A stretch of 64,000 nt of DNA from Amphimedon queenslandica. Its lineage: Eukaryota > Porifera > Demospongiae > Haplosclerida > Niphatidae. The notes under the pieces are model-generated. The model saw only the letters and a program-made list of their open reading frames with translations. It ran no database searches and was not told the DNA's origin. The position numbers and the translations under genes were made by a program. Location: contig NW_003546350.1 in the NCBI RefSeq assembly GCF_000090795.2, positions 1 through 64,000 of the forward strand, given 5' to 3'. Below, one piece after another: positions 11,401 to 29,923 of the stretch. How positions within the stretch are numbered: the stretch's first letter is position 1; each line of letters opens with the position of its first letter.

Positions 11401-13321
11401 TAAAGTCACTTCCAAAAGTAACGGACATATTCCCTGAGTAATAAGCTATTTGATATGCAATGGGGAAATTTGATGGTAGACTTGAGAGATCAAAGAAATA
11501 AATAAAAGTGAAATAGTCGACATTAGTCAGAGTACCCCCAGAGAAAGACGAGAATACGTTAGTACCATAAACTGAGCTTGTCAGTGTGAGGCTTAAAGTA
11601 TTAGGATCAAATGAACCAGGATCCATATACTCATTGAAAGTGAAACTCATTGAATAAGCATCAGGAGGACGTTGTGTTGGTGAGAATGAGACAAGGAATG
11701 GATGTATTTGATCTCCAGCGATACTACTAACTGTCAATGGATCAGAGAGAGGGATGGGTGTGACTGGATTGCCAGTAGTGTCATTACAAGTGGGACTACT
11801 CATTGCTATGCTGACGTTACTGCTGCTGGTATTGAAGAGTAGGAGTTTGATCTCATTAACTTGCAAGGTGCTAAACTGGATGTTCACAGTCGTGAAGAGT
11901 GAACTATAATTGACTGATGATGCCTGACTATCAAATATCAGTGACATTGAGCCAGAGAGAAACGTGATACCAGTTATATCAAAGCTTTGATCAAGAGGTT
12001 CGTCAAATGTCATGTCCATGGTACCAGAATCCAGTGATACACTGAATGAAATCAAATTTGGTGGAGTGGCATCAGCTGTAAAGAAATCAACAGTAGAAGC
12101 TCTCAGCATTACTGGGAGAATATTAGCACCAAAGTCACTGAAACTGACCTGCTGAAAGAAGAATAAAGAACTATCTATAGCTGTTGCTATCAATGGGTTA
12201 GCTTTCAACTGATTGGCAAGATTTGAAGAGAAAGTGATGGAGACCATAGTGAAACCTTGTGAAGCACTGAGCGTTGAATCAATTAAACTATAATTAGTTG
12301 AAAATGGAGGAGATACCCGGTTGACTAAATAAACAGCATCTAAATCAGCAGCTGCTATATCGATCGGTTCATCAAATGTAATCAGAGCAGTGCTGGTATT
12401 CATGTTAAGACCAAGAGCTTGGAATATAGGAGAAGTAGTGTCAGGAACTGCACTGGTCAGCTGTATAGTGGCTGGAGTGTTAGTTGTTCCATCAGAAGTA
12501 GTGGCTGTATCCGGACCTATGGAAACACTCCATGCAGTAAAATTAATAGAAGAACCAAAAGCAATCTTTAATGAATTCAAGTTAGCTTGTGAGAGAGTTA
12601 TATTGACACTATTGACTGGTTGTTCTAACGTAATGAAATCAGGAATTATCACTACAGTAGTGTTCAGTCCTGTATTACTGATATTGATACCAACTGGATT
12701 AAGATTAGCAATATCAGCAGTGAATCCTAATGTAAGGAATCCAGCATTGAGATCAAGTAAAGAGAAATCAATAGTGAGGCCAGCTGGAGGTGCTCCTCCT
12801 CCTATAAAGTCTGTTACTTGTACTGGGGTTTCAACAGCTTCATTAGGCACTCCTTCTGTACTTATAACAAATTGTCCTCCAAGTGTTATAAACGTATTGT
12901 CAGCAGACGTTGCTAGAGACGTATCAGCATCAAGAGATTGCCTATCTTCAGCTGTCAGTGTAAGTAATAGCCTACCATCTAATAGAGTGCAAGAACCTCC
13001 AGTGAGAGAAAATTCTGAACCAGTTCCATCGCTGGAGCTTTTGAGAGTGACTTCAGATGGATTGCACGACTCAGCTTGAACTTGTGAGTCAAATTGAAAT
13101 CCAATTATTCCTGGAACCTGCTGCAGGTTCATAGCAAATGCTAGTAGCGCTGGAGGATCCTGAGCTACAAGAGAAAAAGATGTAGTTTTATAAATGAGAC
13201 GACTCTTTGCAGGCAGCAAATGCAAGGTATACATGTAATGTAGCTCATTTAACTTACCATTGGCATTGCTTGCTAATAGAACAACAATAAAAGAGACTGC
13301 TAACAACAGCCTGTAGGTCAT
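2500..13321 (-). CDS. Giant type I membrane protein with ~23 Ig-like repeats, mucin-like stretch and Cys-rich juxtamembrane region
   Basis: Six exons join in consistent phase: 13321-13258, 13164-4345, 4283-4120, 3558-2843, 2770-2638 and 2565-2500 (9,963 nt, about 3,320 residues). The first intron is 93 bp and lacks stops, so an unspliced reading frame runs through it; removing it restores a signal peptide ending in ANA before QDPP. An upstream in-frame Met exists at 13375, but the Met at 13321 starts directly at the signal peptide. The 8.8-kb exon encodes about 23 domains of ~120 residues with a signature like D-T-x-P-x-L-x-S-F-x-x-D-L and then F-S/D-E-P-V, resembling bacterial Ig-like (Big_5/SwmB-type) folds. 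A Ser/Thr-rich mucin-like stretch lies around residues 748-900. Next come furin-like Cys repeats (about 2962-3250), one transmembrane helix (about 3258-3286) followed by CCRKK, and a ~30-residue tail. Likely a cell-surface adhesion or recognition molecule (inference). Confidence 0.82.
3600..4080. repeat. Three tandem units of the dispersed intronic repeat, subfamily B
   Basis: The intron between exons 3 and 4 of the giant gene holds three related units, each with the GTGTAGAAAGTTTGA core (near 3610, 3774 and 3960; spacing about 164 and 186 bp) followed by AT-rich sequence. Between units lies a perfect 20-bp palindrome, CCCTGTACTATAGTACAGGG (near 3855), with a shorter version near 4040. A single related unit occurs in the UBA3 intron near 61750-61920. 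The GTGTAGAAAGTTTGAGCTGA core is shared with the ~177-bp subfamily A found elsewhere in the window. Confidence 0.8.
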
Positions 13322-13641
13322 TTTGAGATAATCAGCAGCTACAGTTTTTCCACACCCACTTATGAGCTCAAACAAGTTTACAATGTCTGAAAAAACTGGA
13401 CTTTAAAAGCTGCAAAGGCTGCAAATGAATCCACCCACTTGTAGATCACACACAGAGAGTGATAGAGCAGTAAAGTGAAGTCATTGTCATGTGCATACTC
13501 TCACTGCAGCAGATTATGAATAACTTCACTAATAACTATTAATAACTATCCACACCCATATCGAGGGTGTGTCCCTCAAAGAGGGCGGGGTCAAGAAGTG
13601 AAATCCTTGTTCTGCTGAGTAAAGGATCACAGGATCATAGT
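13322..13641. promoter_or_regulatory. Shared upstream region of two divergent genes
   Basis: The giant membrane-protein gene (minus) and STK11IP (plus) start 320 bp apart, so this stretch must carry both promoters. It contains CCACACCC, GGGTGTGTCCC and GAGGGCGGGG, which are KLF/Sp1-like boxes. No TATA box stands out. No coding content is supported, apart from a possible 25-codon upstream extension of STK11IP from 13567. Confidence 0.5.
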
Positions 13642-21536
<7,895 letters not shown>

Positions 21537-21831
21537 ATAATTATATAATGATGACAAATCAACAATCTCTTCTCTATAATTAGTTAATAATAATTTTGAT
21601 GGTGTGTGTGTGTGTGTATATATATGATCGCTATATATCTATTTATAAGTTATGATTCGTTACTATATATAGAACAAGAAATTGACAAAAAACTCTTGCA
21701 CAAAAAGTATATTTAAAATGAATCTTTGATGGTGTGACAGGTCTGTGTTAACTGTAAAACTGCCAAACAATGATAATAATTATATATCATAGTATTAAAA
21801 GAATGTCTAACAAGTACATGTATGTGTATTG

Positions 21832-24800
21832 TTAGTATTTCTTCTTGTATCTAATTGTTGTCTGTTTGGTTCCAGTTCTAGTATAATCTGGTTCCGCCTC
21901 CAGTTCCTGATACAGAAGTGAAGCATATGAACCAGCTGGGGGTTTGTAACCAGTTGAGGATTTGGCGGAATTGGATCTTAAATGTCTCAACCTTCAGATT
22001 ATAATAAATAAACACATTATCTATGAATGAGTTACCTTTTCCCTTCAACATCAGGTGAGTTTGCTCTAACAATACATCATTGTAATAATTACATGTTTTA
22101 TTTATTTATTTATCTTACCTTGGTACATCAAAACTCAGCCCATATCTTGCAAATATTTCCTGCATATGCACAGATCAAGGTAATTAGGTATAGATCATTA
22201 ATATCATGACATGAATCACCTTGTCCTCTTCCTCTGCAGAATCAGATTCCAGATCAGATATCATTGCTTTCCTCCCCTCCCCTCCTCCTCCTCCTCCTAG
22301 CTCATCATATTTATCATCCTCCATTTGAGAGAGGGTTGGGATGAATGGGTCCAAAAGGACATCTTTAGGTGACAATGGATACTGGTAAGTGTCTGTGTTC
22401 GTAATGTCCCATGGAGCCTTTTGTCCTAATGTACCTATAGGACGGATATAGACATCATGAAATACATGTATAGTCGGTCCATTAAATGGTGTTGCACTGA
22501 ATTATTTACCGACGTAGTGTCCCTCATGAGTCCAGACTCTCACTGAGCAATCATTAGATGCTGTGATGTAAAGGCTCCATTCTTCAATTATCGATATGCT
22601 ATAAATAAACACAGTATAATGATTACATCATCACGACATCATCATTGATAACCTATTTATAGTATCGGCATGTCCCCTCCACTTCCTAATACCTACAGTG
22701 TGTGATGTAAATACTTTATGGCGGAAAATTTAAATTTGCTTAGTCGTAAGAAATCAGCAACATTTAACACAAGAATAATCCTACTGTGGTTCCAACGTAC
22801 ATTTTGCGTTTTTATTCTTTTCGTCAACACAAAAGCCACTGATGTCCCATTGTGATAAGAATCCTTCAATATCAGCAGTGATCAAAATCGTGTTAGCGGA
22901 ATCAACACTCATATCAGTCAAACACTTGAACTGAGACTGTGTTAAGTATCATGTTAAGATCAAACGAGATGAGTGTATACTTACGGCTTGAAAGTGACCA
23001 GCTGGTTTCATGGGTTCGTGAATATTCCAAAAGTACACATACCCTACCAATGAGTGGACACACATTAAACCCTGTTACTATTTATAAGTTACTATTTATA
23101 ATGCTGTGTTACTATTTATAGTACTGTGTTACTATTTATAAGTTACCCTTTGGTCCACTGGCTACAAGTGATGCAGCATTTCTCCATCTCTTTCTTGACT
23201 CAAGGAACAACAGTTTGTGTATAACGCAATCTCCTTCTTCTACAAAATAAATAAAATTTAAATAACAAAGACTTGCAATGTAATCCCTTACCGACTGATG
23301 TTCCTTTTAAATGTTCAAGTTTTGATTTTAATCTTTGTATGAGCTGGCCAGATATCATGTTCCAAAGGATTATCTGCAATCAGACGTATTTTAACGACAC
23401 TAATATAAAGAGCAGCTGTACCTCTCCATCAAAACTAGCAGTGGCCAGTGTAGTTGGATAACACAAAGCAATACTGGTAATGTCCTCTCTGTGACCACAC
23501 GACTAATAGGAATAGTGTATTAATTTATTTATTTGCTTTATTTCTTACGGAGGATTCCTTCCATCTCTCAATGGGTAAAGCTGAAGAGTGTACATCACCT
23601 GGTTCAGAACTGTCCTGTAAATAAATAAATAAATAAAATAAATAATAAATAAATTAAGTAATTAATAATTGATACTTACAAAAAATGCATTAATTGTTCT
23701 GTCCCATCCAACAGCTACAACATATCTAATAGAAAAGGAGGAGGGGCAGTGGGAGGGGCAGGAAGGAATACATACACTACATCAGAATCAATTCATTACT
23801 TTAGTTGGTTTACTGATACGAATTTAACAGCTGTTATTTCACAGTCGTTGCCTATTAATAATAATAATTATTATTATCATTATTGTTGTTGTTATTGTTG
23901 TAAAAATAATAACAGCAACAAAAAAGTAATAATTATTATTAATAAATATTAATTCTGATAGTATTATTACATCATACCTTTATCCAGTGACAGGAGGCAG
24001 TGTCCGTTATTAAAATTCCAAATTTTTATTTCGCCATTTTGAGCAGCTGTGACTAGTCTAGACGAAATACATAATCCAATTTATGAGAGAAGTTCCTGTT
24101 ACCTCCTTCCTGATTGGTCAGTGTCGATGGCAGTGATTGGAGATGTGCCATGAACTGATGCAAACTCAAAAACACACTCACCACTCATTATATCCCAGAC
24201 CTTCACAACCTGAAACAATATAATAATAATAATAATAATAGTGGTCATAACTTGGGAAATTGAAGTCAGAATCAGTTCAAACTTTCTACACAGCATAAGG
24301 ACATCAATATGTATCAAAAAATGTAATAAAAATTTGGGGTGATTTCGGAGCCATTTTTTGAAAAAAACCATGGGCTATAGCTTTGGATATTTTTCAAAAT
24401 TTTGGCATTTTTTAAAAATGGCTGTAACTCGAAAAATTGAAGTCGGAATCAGTTCAAACTTTCTACACAGCATAAGGACATCAATATGTATCAGAAAATG
24501 TAATAAAAATTTGGGGTGATTTCGGAGCCATTTTTTGAAAAAACCATGGACTATAGCCTTGGGTATTTTTCAGAATTTTGGCATTTTCTTAAAATGGCTG
24601 TAACTCGAAAAATTGAAGTCGGAATCAGTTCAAACTTTTTACACAGCATAAGGACATCAATATGTATTTAAAAATGTAATAAAAATTGGAGGCGATTTCG
24701 GAGCTATTTTTCAGGAAAAACCATGGGCTATAGCCTTGGGTACTTTTCAGATTTTTGGCATTTTCTTAAAATGGCTGTAACTTGAAAAATTGAAGTCGGA

Positions 24801-25686
24801 ATCAGTTCAAACTTTCTACACAACATAAGGATATCAATATGTATTTTAAAATGTAATAAAAATTGAAGGTGATTTCAGAGCCATTTTTTGGAAAAAACCA
24901 TGGGCTATAGCCTTGGGTACTTTTCAGATTTTTGGCTTTTCTTAAAATGGCCGTAACTTGAAAAATTTAAGTCGGAATCAGTTCAAACTTTCTACACAGC
25001 ATAAGGACATCAATATGTATTTTTAAATGTAATAAAAATTGGAGGTAATTTCGAAGCCATTTTTGGAAAAAACCATGGGCTATAGCCTTGGGTATTTTTC
25101 AAAATTTTGGCATTTTCTTAAGCCCACCATCCACTATTCAACTTTGTTGAAAGAAGTTTTGTGGTTACTTTGATGTGCTGTCAACTCTGTTGCCTGAAAT
25201 AGAACTGAGTTCTATTTCAGGCAACAGAGTTGCCATAAGATCAAAGTAACCACAAAGTTGCTTTCAACAAAGTTGAATAGTGGATGGTGGGCTTTAAAAT
25301 GGCCGTAACTCAAAAAATTGAAGTCAGAATCAGTTCAAAATTTCTACACAGCATAAGGACATCAATATGTATCAAAAAATATAATAAAAATTTGGGATAA
25401 TTTTAGAGCCATTTTTTGGAAAAAGCCATGGGCTATAGTCTTGGATATTGTTACTCACTGATTCATCACATGCAGTGATCACAAGCCCAAAAGCATAAGA
25501 GTAAGAGAGACAGGATACTGGTAGTCTGTGTGTCTGTATTGTATCCAGTTTAGGGATACCTCCCATCACTGCCAGGTTCAATATATGGAGCTGATCTGTC
25601 CCTATCACCACATACTGTCTCAATGGATTGAAATGAAGAGCTGCAATATAACAAAAATAAAGATAAAATCATCATCATCATCATCA

Positions 25687-25723
<37 letters not shown>

Positions 25724-27542
25724 GCAGTAAAATACATCAAAATATTATTAATACATTATCAAAATGCATTAATAATACAAACAAGTATAAGCAAACAACA
25801 ACGACAACAACAACAACAACATTGTTTACCTTCCACGGTGGAGTACACCTTATGAACCACAGAGGTGACGGTGGCGAGACAGGTCTGTTCAACTAGGTCC
25901 CACATCTTGAGAGTGTTGTCATTGCTGATGCTACATATTCTGTTAGTGGATGAGTCAATTTTAAGAGAGAACACCGGAGACCCCTGACCATACAGCACAC
26001 CAATGGCTCTCTCTGATATGTACGGGTTCCATAAGTAGATGACTTGGTCCATTCCTCCAGTGACTAGTATGTTGTTCAGTTCACAATAGTCAAAGGCCAT
26101 TACTCCTTTACTGATGCTGAATATTCTCTGATCTCCTGGTAATCTGGGAGAAAGGAAGTTGCAATTAATTAATGATATTCATTGACCTACAAGTGAGACC
26201 CCCACTATGCTATTGATCAGTTCCTTGGGTATATAACAATAAGAAATATTAGTCTTTCAGTAAGATTCAAAGTGTGAATGTTTTGATATGTAACAATCAG
26301 TCTAATTTTTGAAAGGGACACAGTCCCTACTATAATGACAATATTAACTTGTACTTATGTAACAGTACCTCTTCATACATTACATATCTCATACAAGTAC
26401 ATCATGAATTATACTCCTCATACAAGTACATGTACACTTGCAATAGCTAAGTGTAGTACAGGTACATGTACAGAGCAGTGCTGGTTAATGCTACCTCTTC
26501 TTTGCTGGTATATTCTGATGTGCTTTCAGTAGCAGTGCTCCCCCAGCTGATGAAACCCTGGCCCCTACCCTTGCAGCTGTTGACTTCCTTGACCTCTGGT
26601 GACCATACAGTATAGCATCCACTGGGGTACTACCAGCAGGGGTACCTATGGTTACCACGGTGATACCTATGGTTGCTATGGTTACAACGTACCCATCACT
26701 AGGCTGGTGTTTGAGTCGTTTGATGTTGAGACGAAGGCTCTCAACTTTCCAATGTAACGGACGTTAGTAACCCAGCTGGAATGAAGACTCCATCTTGAAA
26801 GGGAGAGAGAGGGGGAGAGGGGGGGAGAGGGAGAAAGAGAGGGAGAGAGGGGGAGAGGGGGAGGGGGAGGAGGAGAGGGAGAGGGAGAGAGGGGGAGGTG
26901 TGTATGATCATAATATTAACATTGATTGTCACATTTTAAAGTTATTTATCAGATTCACCTATAAACATGTACCCCATTGGAAGCCTCTCCTCGTAGAAAC
27001 CTAGGGAACAAGAACATTACTGAAATACACCAACTGTACATGTATACATGTATACTGTATCTGGTGTCTGTTAGATTATAATACATCATTGTAAGTATAC
27101 ATGTACATGTACATTATAATACATCACTGTATGTATAGTGTATACATCACTCTTACCCTTCAATAGGGAATGTAGGGACTCCCTGCTTCTTAGGACCAGC
27201 TTTCATTATCCTGTAATACACAGAGGATTGGTAAACTGCATATGCACCAGTAGGTATATGTACATGTACATAGATCTGTATGTACATGTACATGAATTGT
27301 GTTAACATACTTGAATGTCTCATACATATTTGATATTGAGACAATAGTAATGCATCCCTGAATGAAGATACAACACGTTAACATTATCATTATTATCATC
27401 ATTATTAATTATTAATTATTAATTATTAATTATTAGTTATTAATTATTAATTATTACTTGATCATCTCCAACAAGAAGCAGACATTCACTGCTGTCTTCA
27501 GGGTTGCTCCTTTTAAAAACAAACAAATCATTTATAATAATA

Positions 27543-27611
<69 letters not shown>

Positions 27612-29605
27612 GTAATAATAATAATAATAATAATAACAAAGTTAAATGAAACCATCTACCACTGATGGGGGGTGGTAGATTGACATAACCACATCTGTGC
27701 ATTGAAGCGCCAGAGAGTAATAATAATGATAATAATAATAATGATGATGATGATGATGATACTATCTTTAATCGCTGTATTACCAGAAGTCTATTTTCAG
27801 TGGAGTGTTGTCAAGGTTACTGATCTGGCAGTAAGGCTCAAAGTTGACCATTTCAAGAAACTGTATCTCATTATCACTAGAGAATCATAAAGGACAAGAG
27901 AAGAGTATATTTATCCATCTCTCTCTCTCTTCCTCCCTTACCCTGTGGCTAGTATAACTTTCCCTTGAGATGAAGCTATGGTCATATCACAGATCCACTT
28001 TGGTTTACCCAGTACTCCTGCTTCAGTCTTTAAAATTCAAATTAATGACAGCAGCTGGAGTAACATACATTATTATAGCAATACCTTCCTAATTCTTTTA
28101 GGTTTTAAATCATGCGTCCAGAAACACACCACCCCGTCCTAAAATAGACACAAGCAGAATAGAGACCATCCATTAGTTCTTTCAATAAATGGAAGGAAGA
28201 GGTGAAGCTATACCTGACTGCAGGAGACCATTGATCCATCTTGTAAGTGAGTGATGGCACAGAGAGAGTCTTTATGAGGCCCTGGCAACGGGACAGCTGG
28301 CAGAGAGAACACCACCTGATAAAAATAAAATGAAAATTATAAATTCATTTTAAGATTACTTCTTTTGCTTTGCTCTTTGCATCTTCTCTTTCATAGAGTT
28401 CAAGGTACATGTATGTACAGAATTCATCCTATCAATAATAAATCATGAGTACAGCTGGTAATTCTCCCGCTCTTTTATTACCCAATCAATCTTTCCTTCA
28501 GAGTAACAATCAATCTTATCAAAGAAATATTTGATCTCCAAATCACTCTAAAATAAAAAAAAATAAATGTACACACACACACACACACACACAGAGCATT
28601 GGTCAGCAGCAATAAGTCTACAAACGAACAATGGCTGAGCTAGAGTAAAGTTAGGTTTACATTCGACAAAACGGTCAAAAAGTGCGTGGGCAATTTGACC
28701 TTTTGACGCAAAAACTCTTAGAAGTTGACGCAAAATTGGTCAATTTTCAATTTTGCGTTCATTTTCGTCGTTTTATGACAAGTGTAAACCAGGCTTCAAG
28801 TAGTTCGGAGAACTGGCAATGAAGTGTGATAATATCTATGATAATACAAAGATAAGGAACCACATTATGTTTGAATATACACAGGTTACATTTGGCAGAG
28901 ATTGTGGTAACATTTGAGCGCATGGATAATGTTAGTTTACAACTTTAAGTATGTTACTATGAAAATGATAAACTATACCAACCGCGAAGCGAGTCAACTT
29001 ACCTCTGACCAGTGCTGTACATGTACAGGTAGATTAATGTATTAATGGCCACACACTTACCCTCCCTTTCATTTCAGGGAGACTACGAAAGAATTCAATA
29101 AAATTGTCCAAATCTAATTTGTTCTTCATGAAGCGAGGAGCATTCTAAAAAAGAGAGAGAGAGGAGAACGTGAGGGTGAAAGGTTTTGATATCATTACCT
29201 CAAATCTTCGTCTCAGCTCTCTCAAGTGGTCAGGATAAAGAAAGTCCTGTATCTATACAAGTATAATATGATCAAGAAATGATACAATTATTATTAAAGT
29301 GTTTTTACCTTTTTCATTCCAGCCCTCTGTGATTTGCTAGGAGACGTTCCTACAAGAGGGAACCTGGGTGTGTCAGGCGGTGAGTCCCAGGCTTGTTTTT
29401 GCTTCTTGAAGGATTCTTTTGCAGCTAGTTCTTTGGCATCATCAAATCTCACTGCTGATTTTATCAGCTTCTCATTGCCCGTGGCAGTTAAAAGTCCTTC
29501 CAGCGGCAGTCCTGCTTTTAAAAGAGAAGCCTCTATCTCTAGTCTCTGTGAATGCTTAACGGGAATGTCTGGGGCGGCAGTCCTTGGTCTTAAAGTTGCC
29601 TCCAT
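21832..29605 (-). CDS. EF-hand and WD40-repeat protein of the WDR49/CFAP337 group
   Basis: Exon 1 (29605-29309) encodes MEATLRPRTAAPDIPVKHSQ and onward. It joins in phase to IQDFLYPDHLRELRRRFE, then NAPRFMKNKLDLDNFIEFFRS, an EF-hand-like segment SDLEIKYFFDKIDCYSEGKIDW and DEFCTYMYLELYERED. This last segment is highly characteristic of WDR49/WDR64/EFCAB8-type proteins. Many short exons then give WD40 blades, for example DGVVCFWTHDLKPKRIRK, LVTGGMDQVIYLWNPY, ICSISNDNTLKMWDL and VVKVWDIMSGECVFEF. The C-terminus is probably PPAGSYASLLYQELEAEPDY and onward, with the stop at 21832. The family is associated with cilia and flagella (CFAP337 in axonemes), which fits a sponge with choanocyte flagella. 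The exact member is not settled. One intron (about 24213-25457) is almost entirely repeat DNA. Confidence 0.8.
24240..25440. repeat. Tandem array of ~177-bp repeats (subfamily A)
   Basis: The unit starting ATGGC(C/T)GTAACT recurs at 24418, 24594, 24771, 24947 and, after a later insertion, 25299, with an incomplete first unit at 24241; spacing is 176-177 bp. Each unit contains CAAACTTTCTACACAGCATA, CATCAATATGTAT, and the near-palindrome CCATGGGCTATAGCCTTGGG. The array fills one intron of the WD40 gene. A fold-back element interrupts the fifth unit at 25121. Confidence 0.95.
25121..25293. mobile_element. Fold-back MITE, PIF/Harbinger-like, inserted in the 177-bp array
   Basis: A 173-bp near-perfect palindrome starting AGCCCACCATCCACTATTC and ending with its reverse complement GGTGGGCT. 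It is flanked by TTA on both sides (25118-25120 and 25294-25296). Removing the element and one TTA restores the uninterrupted 177-bp repeat (CATTTTCTTAAAATGGC), which proves insertion. A 3-bp TTA duplication is typical of PIF/Harbinger elements. It has no coding capacity. A 62-bp element at 33320 has the same AGCCCA termini and the same TTA duplication. Confidence 0.85.
26797..26897. repeat. Polypurine (GGGA/GA) tract
   Basis: About 100 bp of almost pure purine on the plus strand. On the minus, coding strand it is a C/T tract directly ahead of the acceptor TTTCAAG before exon sequence ATGGAGTCTTC of the WD40 gene, so it is an oversized polypyrimidine tract. Confidence 0.9.
27534..27636. repeat. 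(AAT)n microsatellite in a WD40-gene intron
   Basis: About 100 bp of AAT with scattered AGT variants. Reading frames through it encode poly-Asn or poly-Ile and are not genes. Confidence 0.95.
28650..28796. mobile_element. Possible small inverted-repeat element in a WD40-gene intron
   Basis: The left end, with GGTTTACATTCGACAAAACG, and the right end, CGTCGTTTTATGACAAGTGTAAACC, are imperfect reverse complements about 150 bp apart. The interior has several (T)GACGCAAAA motifs. Terminal repeats starting AAG...GGTTTACA look MITE-like, but no matching target duplication was found and no other copy exists in the window. Confidence 0.45.
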
Positions 29606-29923
29606 CTTGTACTGTTGTGCTCCGAGCTAGCTAGTAGCAGCTGGAGCAATGATATATTGCAGCTGAATCAAAGGAAGATCCCAGGGCCCAGGCTATCAAA
29701 GAATACCCTGCCTTGATGCAAATGGCACCTCAAAACTCTCCAAAGACTGTGTTGATAGGACAGAAGTGTATTATCAGTTTGCAAAATGCAGAAAGTCTTT
29801 TGCATTTATTCAGCTCTGGGCAGCCACACCCTAATTAAGTGGGTTGGGTTCATTAATTATTCATCATCAATAATTGATAGGTGTGTCTTGTAATTAAACC
29901 ACGCCCCAAGCTTTCTGTCCAAG
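29606..29923. promoter_or_regulatory. Shared upstream region of the WDR49-like and AMPK beta genes
   Basis: 318 bp separate the two divergent start codons. The stretch contains CCACACCC (near 29825) and CCACGCCCC (near 29900), the latter 20 bp before the AMPK beta start. No TATA box or other gene was seen. Confidence 0.45.

Noticed and set aside
4345-13164. Recent bacterial origin of the giant protein because its repeats resemble bacterial Ig-like domains
   Set aside because: The gene has spliceosomal introns in matching phase, a furin-like Cys region, a transmembrane helix and animal-type surroundings; base composition is like its neighbours.
24099-24371. Short conserved reading frame in the 177-bp repeats ([17 protein letters not shown]-like)
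   Set aside because: It spans only ~34 codons, is broken or shifted in several copies and lacks a consistent start. Its conservation is explained by the DNA repeat itself.
24240-25440. Regularly spaced near-identical blocks that could suggest a CRISPR-like array
   Set aside because: The whole 177-bp unit is repeated rather than short repeats with unique spacers, and it lies in an animal intron.
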